Shown piece after piece: positions 1 to 4,952 of a stretch of 6,702 nt of DNA. The position numbers were made by a program, and so were the translations under genes. The notes beneath the pieces are model-generated. The model was not told where the DNA came from. It worked only from the letters and a program-made list of their open reading frames with translations, and did no database searches. This stretch comes from Sphingomonadales bacterium UBA7473 (GTDB lineage: Bacteria > Pseudomonadota > Alphaproteobacteria > Sphingomonadales > Sphingomonadaceae). The number at the start of each line of letters is the position of its first letter. Within the stretch, counting starts at the first letter, position 1. Location of the stretch: the NCBI GenBank assembly GCA_002478575.1, contig DLOX01000241.1, positions 961-7,662 on the forward strand, given 5' to 3'.

Positions 1-269
1 AGCACTTCGATATGGTTGTGGCGGCCGTCCTGCCGGATCGATGACCACAGCGTTTCCAGCGCCGCGGGCGAGCCTTCAAGTGTCTGGAGAAAGTGGCCAT
101 CTTCGAACAATAGCATCCCGGTGACCCCGAGACTCCGGTTGCGCGCGCGGGCCTTGGCCACCAGCAGATCAAGGTCGCCCGCCGACGGTGCGGCTGTGGC
201 GGTGCTCTTGTATGTCAGGCAGGCGCTCCAATCGGCAGCGACGCCATTTTCCGCAGGTCCACCGGTCAT
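1..269 (-). CDS. BLUF-domain blue-light photoreceptor protein, C-terminus cut by window edge
   Basis: Reading the minus strand from the ATG at 269 gives an open frame that runs off the window at base 1 (89 complete codons, no stop). It reads as a BLUF domain, the FAD-binding blue-light sensor fold. Seen: LTYKS near residue 18, then ARARNRSLGVTGMLLFEDG and HFLQTLEGS. Tyr20, Asn44 and Gln62 have the same spacing (24 and 42 residues) as the known flavin-contacting Tyr21/Asn45/Gln63 of AppA, so the photochemical core seems intact. About ten residues precede the first strand; AGGGG about ten bases upstream may be the ribosome binding site, and the next in-frame stop upstream is at 309-311. The rest of the domain (including the Trp/Met strand) and any output domain lie outside the window, so it could be a short stand-alone BLUF protein or a larger fusion. 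A plus-strand ORF over this region is only its antisense. Confidence 0.85.
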   Translation of the reverse strand, partial: MTGGPAENGVAADWSACLTYKSTATAAPSAGDLDLLVAKARARNRSLGVTGMLLFEDGHFLQTLEGSPAALETLWSSIRQDGRHNHIEV

Positions 270-308
270 GACATTTCCATCCCCTAACGGGATGAGGAAG
301 CACGGCAA

Positions 309-512
309 TCAAGGCGCGGGAGAGCATCGCCAAGCGGTCCGGCAGACGATCCCCATCCGCCCATATATCCCATCCATCACGGTGCGGGCCGAGGTGATGC
401 GGGCTGGCATTTCTTGCGCCTTGCCGATCGCGTTTCGCAGGGGCCTGCTATCCATCAGGAACACCGCAACATCCGCTTCGCCGCGCCAATGGTCAAGCGC
501 GAAAGTCACCAT
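309..512 (-). CDS. Doubtful small hypothetical protein (67 aa)
   Basis: ATG at 512 to TGA at 309-311, 67 codons, just upstream of the BLUF gene and in the same frame. The first about 48 residues (MVTFALDHWRGEADVAVFL...) have protein-like composition and codon use. The last twenty are rich in Cys, Arg and Trp and look less natural, which may mean a frameshifted or decayed end. I see no ribosome binding site in front of the ATG and recognise no family. A longer plus-strand ORF covers the same bases but is also antisense to the BLUF gene. It may be a real small gene, a remnant, or chance. Confidence 0.22.
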   Translation of the reverse strand: MVTFALDHWRGEADVAVFLMDSRPLRNAIGKAQEMPARITSARTVMDGIYGRMGIVCRTAWRCSPAP

Positions 513-651
513 GATGGCGCTTTGTCGTGTGTTGCGTAATCGACGCTAGGTGTGAGGGCGGAGCGGCCTGAGCGCACTGCGCCGGTCAGGCCATTGTCGC
601 AGCAGTCAACCGGTCCCGAACGATCCCCGCGCGGGGTGCTTCAGACTGCGA

Positions 652-726
652 TGGCTGGGGCGGAAGGATTCGAACCTTCGCATGCCGGTACCAAAAACCG
701 GTGCCTTACCGCTTGGCTACGCCCCA
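652..726 (-). tRNA. tRNA-Gln (anticodon UUG)
   Basis: The minus strand folds as a tRNA. The 7-bp acceptor stem is TGGGGCG (726-720) with CGCCCCA (662-656), discriminator G at 655, and an encoded CCA at 654-652. The anticodon arm CCGGT-TTTTGGT-ACCGG puts TTG at the anticodon position, which decodes CAA. The T arm contains GGTTCGAATCC. 75 bases with CCA. Both neighbouring genes are on the same strand, but a promoter-like pair directly upstream suggests it is transcribed on its own. Confidence 0.97.
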
Positions 727-739
727 GCAAGAGCGGCGC

Positions 740-767
740 TCTATAGCGGCTTCGATCAGGATGTGAA
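740..767 (-). promoter_or_regulatory. Possible sigma-70-type promoter of tRNA-Gln
   Basis: On the minus strand, TTCACA (767-762) and TATAGA (745-740) are separated by 16 bases. They match TTGACA with one difference and TATAAT with two. The -10-like box ends 13 bases before the tRNA 5' end, placing the transcription start a few bases upstream of the mature tRNA, as usual for a monocistronic tRNA. Seen by eye only; the element also lies just beyond the hairpin that follows the glutathione transferase gene. Confidence 0.45.
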
Positions 768-770
768 GGG

Positions 771-801
771 GGCGAAAGCGCATAAAATTTGCGCTTTCGC
801 C
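771..801 (-). terminator. Perfect 11-bp hairpin after the YghU-like gene, probable terminator
   Basis: GGCGAAAGCGC (771-781) and GCGCTTTCGCC (791-801) are perfect inverted repeats around the 9-base AT-rich loop ATAAAATTT. The stem starts 7 bases after the TGA of the minus-strand glutathione transferase gene. There is no strong T run on either side (CCCTTCAC follows on the minus strand), so it may terminate weakly or act mainly as a 3' stabilising hairpin. It separates that gene from tRNA-Gln. Confidence 0.55.
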
Positions 802-808
802 TTGCCCA

Positions 809-1687
809 TCAGGCCGGTGGGCCAGCAACCAGCCGCTTGCCTTCAAAGTCGGAAGCGGCGTGGCGTTCTTTCAGCTGGGTGTCCTCATCGCCCCACACCT
901 TGTTGACGATCCGCCCGCGCTGCACCGCGGGGCGTGCGTTGATTTCTGCGACCCAGCGGGCGACGTTGCGATATTCGTCGATGCTGAGGAAGGTCTTGGC
1001 GTCGTTGTAGATATTGCCCTCGGTAAACGGCGCCAGCCAGGGGAAGTTGGCGATGTCGGCGAGGGTGTATTCATCGCCTGCCAGAAACCGGCTCTCGCCC
1101 AGTCGCTTGTCCGCGACGTCGAAGATTCGCTTGGTTTCCATCGCATAGCGGTTGATGGCATATTCGATCTTCACCGGCGCATAAGCATAGAAATGCCCAA
1201 AGCCACCGCCGAGATAAGGCGCGCTGCCCATTTGCCAGAAGAGCCAGTTAAAAGTTTCGGCGCGAGCGGCGCCTTCGGTCGGCAAAAATGCCCCGAACTT
1301 CTCCGCCAGATACACAAGCATCGATGCCGACTCGAACAAGCGTGTCGGCTCCGGGGTTGAGTGGTCCATCATGGCCGGGATCTTGGAATTTGGATTGATG
1401 CTCACAAAGTCGCTGCCAAATTGGCTGCCTTCCCGAATGTTGATCATCCAAGCGTCATATTCAGCGCCAGCATGGCCAAGCGCCAATAGCTCTTCGAGCA
1501 TCACCGTCACTTTGACGCCATTTGGCGTGCCCATGGAGTAAAGCTGAATAGGATGCTTGCCGATGGGCAGCTCCTTCTCATGCGTCGCGCCAGAAATGGG
1601 TCGATTGATATTCGCAAACTGGCCACCATTGGCCTTATCCCATGTCCAAACAGCGGGGGGCGTATAGTCGGACAGGGTCTGCGTCAT
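809..1687 (-). CDS. yghU: YghU-type (Nu-class) glutathione S-transferase / disulfide-bond reductase
   Basis: A 292-residue protein that closely follows E. coli YghU along its whole length: VWTWDKANGGQFANINRP at the N-terminus, the TPNG glutathione-site motif (residues 54-57), NPNSKIPA (98-105), FES (118-120), the GGGFGHFYAYAPVKIEYAIN segment (from 160), the helical C-terminal domain with FLAGDEYTLADIA, and the RPAVQRGRIVN and ERHAASDFE tail. Family knowledge: Nu-class enzymes bind two glutathiones, have disulfide-bond reductase activity in the cytoplasm, and do not rely on a protein cysteine; no Cys is present here. Start chosen at 1687 because AGGAG lies 6 bases upstream; the ATG two codons earlier directly abuts AGGAG and could not be used well. 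Physiological substrate unknown. Upstream is the RadC-like gene on the same strand, 76 bases from that earlier ATG; no clear promoter was identified. Confidence 0.95.
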   Translation of the reverse strand: MTQTLSDYTPPAVWTWDKANGGQFANINRPISGATHEKELPIGKHPIQLYSMGTPNGVKVTVMLEELLALGHAGAEYDAWMINIREGSQFGSDFVSINPNSKIPAMMDHSTPEPTRLFESASMLVYLAEKFGAFLPTEGAARAETFNWLFWQMGSAPYLGGGFGHFYAYAPVKIEYAINRYAMETKRIFDVADKRLGESRFLAGDEYTLADIANFPWLAPFTEGNIYNDAKTFLSIDEYRNVARWVAEINARPAVQRGRIVNKVWGDEDTQLKERHAASDFEGKRLVAGPPA

Positions 1688-1763
1688 GATCATCTCCTAA
1701 AGGCTGAATGCTTTGGGAAACATATAATGACTTGATTGGGCTTGGGTAGGGGCAGTGGAGCGA

Positions 1764-2123
1764 TCAAAGCAAGTTCAGGGCCTTCATGCTGACCATGCGG
1801 GGACCAGCGACAATGATATGATCCTCGAGCCGAATAGAAAGCGGTGCCAAGATGTCTGCGAGGCGATGGGTTAAACGAATGTCATTCCGGCTGGGCGTCG
1901 GATCGCCGCTCGGATGATTATGCGCCAATAGAATCCGGCTGCTTCCGAGATTCAAAGCGTCGCGAATGATATCTCGATAGGGCAGGGTCACAAACTGGTT
2001 CGCACCGCTCGTTGAAATCGTCCGGCCCAAGATGCCATATCCATCGGCAAAGTGAACCGCAGCGAAATATTCCTGCTTGGCACGTCTAAGCGGGTGAAGA
2101 GAGGGGAGCGGCATATCGTTCAT
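1764..2123 (-). CDS. Minimal RadC-type JAB/JAMM domain protein
   Basis: A 119-residue protein consisting almost only of the RadC-family JAB (MPN+) domain. The metal-binding JAMM signature HxHx7SxxD is complete (HNHPSGDPTPSRND, about residues 68-81), followed by LEDHIIVAG and a C-terminal SMKALNLL, as in RadC proteins. Full-length RadC is about 220 residues with an N-terminal helix-hairpin-helix-like part; that part is absent, and the region upstream does not encode it. Despite the name, a DNA-repair role of RadC is not established, so treat this as a putative zinc-dependent hydrolase of unknown substrate. Start is uncertain: the frame stays open to a TTG at 2153 and an ATG at 2147. I prefer the ATG at 2123 because the domain begins soon after (LHPLRRAKQEYF) and GCAGG lies about 9 bases upstream. 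tRNA-Cys lies upstream on the same strand. Confidence 0.82.
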   Translation of the reverse strand: MNDMPLPSLHPLRRAKQEYFAAVHFADGYGILGRTISTSGANQFVTLPYRDIIRDALNLGSSRILLAHNHPSGDPTPSRNDIRLTHRLADILAPLSIRLEDHIIVAGPRMVSMKALNLL

Positions 2124-2154
2124 TGTGCCGCACCTGCTGCGGGACATCGCCAAG

Positions 2155-2173
2155 CTTGTCTAAGCAAGACAAG
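2155..2173. repeat. Short perfect inverted repeat before the RadC-like gene
   Basis: CTTGTCT (2155-2161) and AGACAAG (2167-2173) form a perfect 7-bp dyad with a 5-base spacer. It sits between tRNA-Cys and the RadC-like start codon. It could be an operator, a weak hairpin or chance; it lacks a T run for a terminator. Confidence 0.35.
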
Positions 2174-2252
2174 TCCGAAACGAATGCAGCTATGTTCAAT
2201 TTGGTTGGACGCGTGGCCGCGGGTCTGCAGGGCGACGTCATTAGATGGAAGT

Positions 2253-2326
2253 TGGAGGCCCGACCGGGAATCGAACCCGGGTACACGGATTTGCAGTCCG
2301 TTACGTCACCACTCCGCCATCGAGCC
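2253..2326 (-). tRNA. tRNA-Cys (anticodon GCA)
   Basis: On the minus strand the acceptor stem GGCTCGA (2326-2320) pairs with TCGGGCC (2263-2257) with one G-U pair. The discriminator is U (2256), the identity base expected for tRNA-Cys, and CCA is encoded (2255-2253). The anticodon arm reads ACGGA-CTGCAAA-TCCGT with GCA as the anticodon. The T arm contains GGGTTCGATTCCC. 74 bases with CCA. ORFs on both strands that run through this region are artefacts of the tRNA. Confidence 0.97.
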
Positions 2327-2334
2327 TCGGAGAA

Positions 2335-2363
2335 GGCGCTTCCCTTGGTCTCGGGAAGCCGCC
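2335..2363 (-). terminator. Probable terminator hairpin of the Sel1/SPOR gene
   Basis: GCTTCCC (2338-2344) and GGGAAGC (2353-2359) pair perfectly around an 8-base loop, extended by GGC (2335-2337) with GCC (2361-2363) across a single bulged base. It lies about 35 bases beyond the stop codon of the minus-strand Sel1/SPOR gene, and TTCTCC follows on that strand. It also lies immediately upstream of tRNA-Cys, where that gene's promoter would be expected. Confidence 0.45.
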
Positions 2364-2397
2364 AAGTCAAGTGTTAGTCGAGGTCGGACGCTGGCAA

Positions 2398-3432
2398 TTA
2401 GGGGTTGAGCGGCAAGCAGCCATTGCCTGCAGCTTTCACTTGCGCGCACAATTTATCGGCAGCGGCGGCGCTGGCGATTGGGCCCGCTTGGAGGCGTGTG
2501 ACGGCACCTGCCTTCACTAAATATGGGGTTAGACCAGAAAGGCCGTCAACACGCTTTTCCAAAGACGAGAAGAGCGCGCGGGCACGAGATTCCTCTCCAA
2601 ATGCGCCAAGCTGAACGCGCCAGCTTTTTCCAGTGACGTCCGCAGGCTTTGCCACGGACGGCTTTGGTGCCGGCGGTTTTGGCGCCGCAACAACGGGCTT
2701 GGGCTTAGGTGTGACGACGGGTGCAGGTGCTGGTTCAATCGGAGCCATGTCAACGGGATCAGCCGCAGATGGCGTTGAAGGGGGCAATTCGACGGGCTTG
2801 ACCACGCTTGGCCGAACGGGCGCTGGCCGTGCAGGAACAGAAGTCACTGGCGCAAGGACAGGTTTAGCGGCTGCCAGTTCCAAATTGCGGGCCATGGCTA
2901 GGCCCTTTTGCCGTTGATCAATGGGAATATAGCGATCCATTTGCGCCAGGCTGGCAGAAGCTGGCGCGAGGCCGGCCGCCGAAGCGCGTGTCATGAGTGC
3001 GTAAGCGCGCACCCAATCCTTGGTAATCATATCGCCGTTAAACAGCGCAGTGCCCAAAATATATTGCGAACGTGGCTCCCCACGGGCAGCGGACTTCTCA
3101 ATCCAAGGCATAGCTTGTTGGCGATTGCCATTCTGGAACTGGACGAGGCCATAATTATCTTCGGCTTGCAGATGGCCCTGAAGAGCCGCTTTGCGATACC
3201 AATCTTCGGCTTGGAGAAGGTCAACAGCCACGCCGCGACCGAGCTTGTAGGCTTGGCCCATATTGAACTGCGCATCTGCATCACCTGAAATGGCAAGTGG
3301 TCGCCACGCCTTTATGGCTGCTGCGTAATTGCCTTTGGACCAAGCATCGACACCCGCTTTGACATCAGCTGCTGCGGGAGTCGCAAGCAAAGCAAGAGGC
3401 AAAGCGATCAAGCTGACAAGGGTGTTACGCAT
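2398..3432 (-). CDS. Secreted Sel1-repeat and SPOR-domain protein
   Basis: A 344-residue exported protein. Layout: signal peptide (1-22, MRN then a hydrophobic LVSLIALPLALLA run ending PAAA|D, no lipobox Cys); about three Sel1/TPR-like repeats (about 27-155, e.g. GDADAQFNMGQAYKLGRG and AEDWYRKAALQGH); a long Pro/Ala/Lys-rich linker (about 195-265); a C-terminal SPOR domain (about 270-342, SWRVQLGAFGEESRARAL). Family knowledge: SPOR domains bind glycan strands stripped of peptides at the division septum, so a periplasmic septal or peptidoglycan role is likely. Its only two cysteines are Cys329 and Cys339 in the SPOR domain (C-x9-C), suggesting a disulfide. Start chosen at 3432 because it begins the signal peptide and GGAGAA lies 8 bases upstream; an upstream ATG at 3465 would add eleven unlikely residues. 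Divergent from the ParA operon, with shared CtrA-like boxes between. Confidence 0.9.
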   Translation of the reverse strand: MRNTLVSLIALPLALLATPAAADVKAGVDAWSKGNYAAAIKAWRPLAISGDADAQFNMGQAYKLGRGVAVDLLQAEDWYRKAALQGHLQAEDNYGLVQFQNGNRQQAMPWIEKSAARGEPRSQYILGTALFNGDMITKDWVRAYALMTRASAAGLAPASASLAQMDRYIPIDQRQKGLAMARNLELAAAKPVLAPVTSVPARPAPVRPSVVKPVELPPSTPSAADPVDMAPIEPAPAPVVTPKPKPVVAAPKPPAPKPSVAKPADVTGKSWRVQLGAFGEESRARALFSSLEKRVDGLSGLTPYLVKAGAVTRLQAGPIASAAAADKLCAQVKAAGNGCLPLNP

Positions 3433-3483
3433 GGTCAATATTCTCCAACTCGACTGGTCGATCATCGCCTTACTATGCGATCC

Positions 3484-3499
3484 TTAATAGCTTCTTAGC
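3484..3499. promoter_or_regulatory. Candidate CtrA-like box 1 (TTAA-N7-TTAGC)
   Basis: TTAATAGCTTCTTAGC matches TTAA-N7-TTAA with one mismatch in the second half. It lies with its near edge about 52 bases upstream of the Sel1/SPOR start codon. It overlaps a weak -10-like TATGCT on the minus strand (3502-3497), so bound CtrA could block or modulate that promoter. Found by reading only; no motif score was computed. Confidence 0.4.
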
Positions 3500-3566
3500 A
3501 TAAACTAGCCGCAGAAAAGCGCAAAAGCCGAAACTTGGTGGGCAATGTCATGAAAGTGAACCGTCG

Positions 3567-3582
3567 TTAACCATTTCTTAGC
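3567..3582. promoter_or_regulatory. Candidate CtrA-like box 2 (TTAACC-N5-TTAGCC)
   Basis: TTAACCATTTCTTAGC, followed by another C, fits the tandem TTAACC-N5-TTAACC form of the alphaproteobacterial CtrA site with one mismatch. It ends 52 bases before the ParA ATG. It shares TTAA....TTCTTAGC with box 1, in the same orientation. No convincing -10 was identified downstream. Confidence 0.48.
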
Positions 3583-3634
3583 CCTAATGGTGGAATTGAG
3601 ACGCTGACGTTCGACCAACCAGCAAGGATACTCC

Positions 3635-4366
3635 ATGCGCGTTCTAGCGATGGCATCTCAAAAAGGCGGTTCCGGCAAGACAACCTTGTCCGGCCATCTC
3701 GCCGTCCAGGCCCAGCTTGCTGGCGCTGGACCTGTAGTGCTTATAGATATTGACCCTCAAGGATCGCTTGCCGATTGGTGGAATGAACGGGACACCGAAT
3801 TTCCCGCTTTCGCCCAAACTACGGTTGCGCGGCTTGCAGGTGACCTAGAGATTTTGCGGCAACAAGGCTTTAAAATGGCGGTGATTGATACGCCGCCTGC
3901 CATTACAATGGCGATCCAAAGCGTGATTGCCGTAGCTGAACTCATCGTCATCCCAACCCGACCAAGTCCCCATGATCTTCGGGCAGTGGGCGCAACAGTC
4001 GATCTTTGTGATCGGGCCGGCAAGCCGTTGATCTTCGTGGTCAATGGGGCAACACCAAAAGCAAAGATTACCTATGAAGCCGCTGTTGCGCTGTCGCAGC
4101 ATGGCACCGTGGCCCCGGTCACAATCCATCACCGCACGGAATTCGCAGCGTCGATGATCGATGGCCGCACCGTGATGGAGGTCGATCCCAAGGGTCGCTC
4201 TGCAGAAGAAGTCACCGAATTGTGGCGTTATATATCGGATCGGCTTGAAAAGAACTTCCGCCGCACCGTCTTTAGCGCGCCAGCGATGAGTGCAGCTGCA
4301 GGCAATCCGCGTCCGGCTTATGCGCCGCAAACCGGCGGCTTCGGTCGTCGCGGCGTTGGTCAGTGA
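3635..4366 (+). CDS. ParA-family (MinD/ParA) positioning ATPase, no N-terminal HTH
   Basis: A 243-residue ParA/MinD-superfamily ATPase. Seen: deviant Walker A QKGGSGKTT (residues 9-17; signature Lys10 and P-loop Lys15), Walker A' VLIDIDPQGS (35-44; Asp38 and Asp40), Walker B-like VIDTPP (83-88), then IVIPTRPSPHDL. Family knowledge: such ATPases dimerise on ATP, bind nucleoid DNA nonspecifically and are released by a partner that stimulates hydrolysis, thereby segregating DNA or positioning protein cargo. It begins at the P-loop, with no N-terminal helix-turn-helix extension and no ParB or parS nearby, so it resembles type Ib plasmid ParA or orphan cargo ATPases (McdA, PpfA, ParC types) more than chromosomal ParA or MipZ. 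The C-terminal about 30 residues are Ala/Gly/Pro-rich. Start supported by AAGGA 6 bases upstream. The next gene begins 8 bases after the stop or overlaps it. Confidence 0.93.
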   Translation: MRVLAMASQKGGSGKTTLSGHLAVQAQLAGAGPVVLIDIDPQGSLADWWNERDTEFPAFAQTTVARLAGDLEILRQQGFKMAVIDTPPAITMAIQSVIAVAELIVIPTRPSPHDLRAVGATVDLCDRAGKPLIFVVNGATPKAKITYEAAVALSQHGTVAPVTIHHRTEFAASMIDGRTVMEVDPKGRSAEEVTELWRYISDRLEKNFRRTVFSAPAMSAAAGNPRPAYAPQTGGFGRRGVGQ

Positions 4367-4374
4367 GGGAAGGG

Positions 4375-4920
4375 ATGATGGACATGAAACCTCTTGCTTC
4401 CTTAAGCTCTGGCCTGCTGGCTCGTAAGGGGCATGCCAAACCCGCGATGCGCCCTCAGGCGATTTCGCTTGATCAATCCAATTTTGATGCGCTCGAAGAC
4501 TTGGGCTGGAACGATATGGGACATGAAGATGCCCCTGTTTCGGCGCCTATCGCGTTGACGCCTTATGCTCAAAAAACCGCAAAACCAGCGGAAGTGGTTG
4601 TTCCGGTTGAAGTGAAGGCACCTGTGGAAGCCGTCAATCCAGTTGCAGAACAGCAAGATCGGATCGTTCGCGAATTGGTGCCGGAAGCAGCACTTGCGGA
4701 AATCAAAGTGAAAAAGCCTGCGCCAGCAAAGCGCAGTGCATTGGCGACCAAGGGGCGGGCTGCTTTCACACTTCGCTTGGACGAAGAGCGGCATTTGAAG
4801 TTGCGCCTTCTCTGCGCGGTTGAGCATCGCTCTGCCCAGCAAGTCGTCACCCAAGCATTAGACGAGTTTTTGGCGAGCAAGCCGGAACTGGAAGGTTTGG
4901 CCGCACAATCGCGGTCGTAA
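4375..4920 (+). CDS. Small protein with C-terminal ribbon-helix-helix-like domain, probable ParA partner
   Basis: A 181-residue protein, not matched to a named family. Residues about 5-27 are basic (LLARKGHAKPAMRPQ); about 55-120 form a Pro/Val/Glu/Lys-rich probably disordered linker; about 128-168 (AFTLRLDEERHLKLRLLCAV, then EHRSAQQVVTQALDEFLAS) read as a beta strand and two helices typical of an RHH (MetJ/Arc, ParG/CopG-like) dimerisation and DNA-binding fold. Family knowledge: type Ib plasmid ParA proteins pair with small RHH proteins such as ParG, whose flexible basic N-terminus stimulates ATP hydrolysis. Inference: this is the regulator or DNA/cargo adaptor of the ParA next door. It is cytosolic (no signal peptide). 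ATGs at 4375, 4378 and 4384 follow GAGGGAAGGG, and a GTG at 4363 overlaps the parA stop; I favour 4375/4378. Translational coupling with the ATPase is likely. Confidence 0.82.
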   Translation: MMDMKPLASLSSGLLARKGHAKPAMRPQAISLDQSNFDALEDLGWNDMGHEDAPVSAPIALTPYAQKTAKPAEVVVPVEVKAPVEAVNPVAEQQDRIVRELVPEAALAEIKVKKPAPAKRSALATKGRAAFTLRLDEERHLKLRLLCAVEHRSAQQVVTQALDEFLASKPELEGLAAQSRS

Positions 4921-4940
4921 AGTTGATGTCATCGAAGGAC

Positions 4941-4946
4941 AGGGGA
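4941..4946 (+). promoter_or_regulatory. Ribosome binding site that decides the TPR/SPOR start
   Basis: AGGGGA ends 6 bases before the ATG at 4953. The earlier TTG (4923) and ATG (4926) lack such a site and would place charged residues (SSKDRGSK) in front of the signal peptide. Confidence 0.7.
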
Positions 4947-4952
4947 TCGAAG

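Noticed and set aside
309..311. TGA between the small ORF and the BLUF gene as a recoded (selenocysteine) codon
   Set aside because: No SECIS-like hairpin, no family with Sec at this place, and the BLUF gene has its own ATG.
16..549. Plus-strand ORF of 177 codons at the left end
   Set aside because: It is antisense to the BLUF gene, whose translation has clear family motifs and residue spacing; the plus-strand translation is Arg/Ser-rich with no recognisable domain.
625..636. Palindrome CCCCGCGCGGGG downstream of tRNA-Gln
   Set aside because: The possible stem is only 4 bp with a 4-base loop and no T run; too weak to call a terminator.
552..906. Plus-strand ORFs across 552-746 and 682-906
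   Set aside because: They run through tRNA-Gln in antisense and into the end of the glutathione transferase gene; low-complexity translations without a ribosome binding site.
860..1360. 166-codon plus-strand ORF
   Set aside because: Antisense shadow of the YghU-type gene, whose protein is conserved over its full length.
2052..2520. Overlapping ORFs on both strands around tRNA-Cys
   Set aside because: They translate through a tRNA gene; the motif-like PGIEPG / SIPGRA strings are the usual artefacts of tRNA T arms.
2633..3288. Plus-strand ORFs, one Gly/Ala/Thr-rich and PE-like in look
   Set aside because: The Gly-rich appearance comes from the reverse reading of the Pro/Ala linker of the Sel1/SPOR gene.
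3433..3634. parS-like centromere or iterons for the ParA/RHH pair
   Set aside because: Apart from the two TTAA-N7-TTAG elements I see no tandem repeat array or parS-type palindrome.
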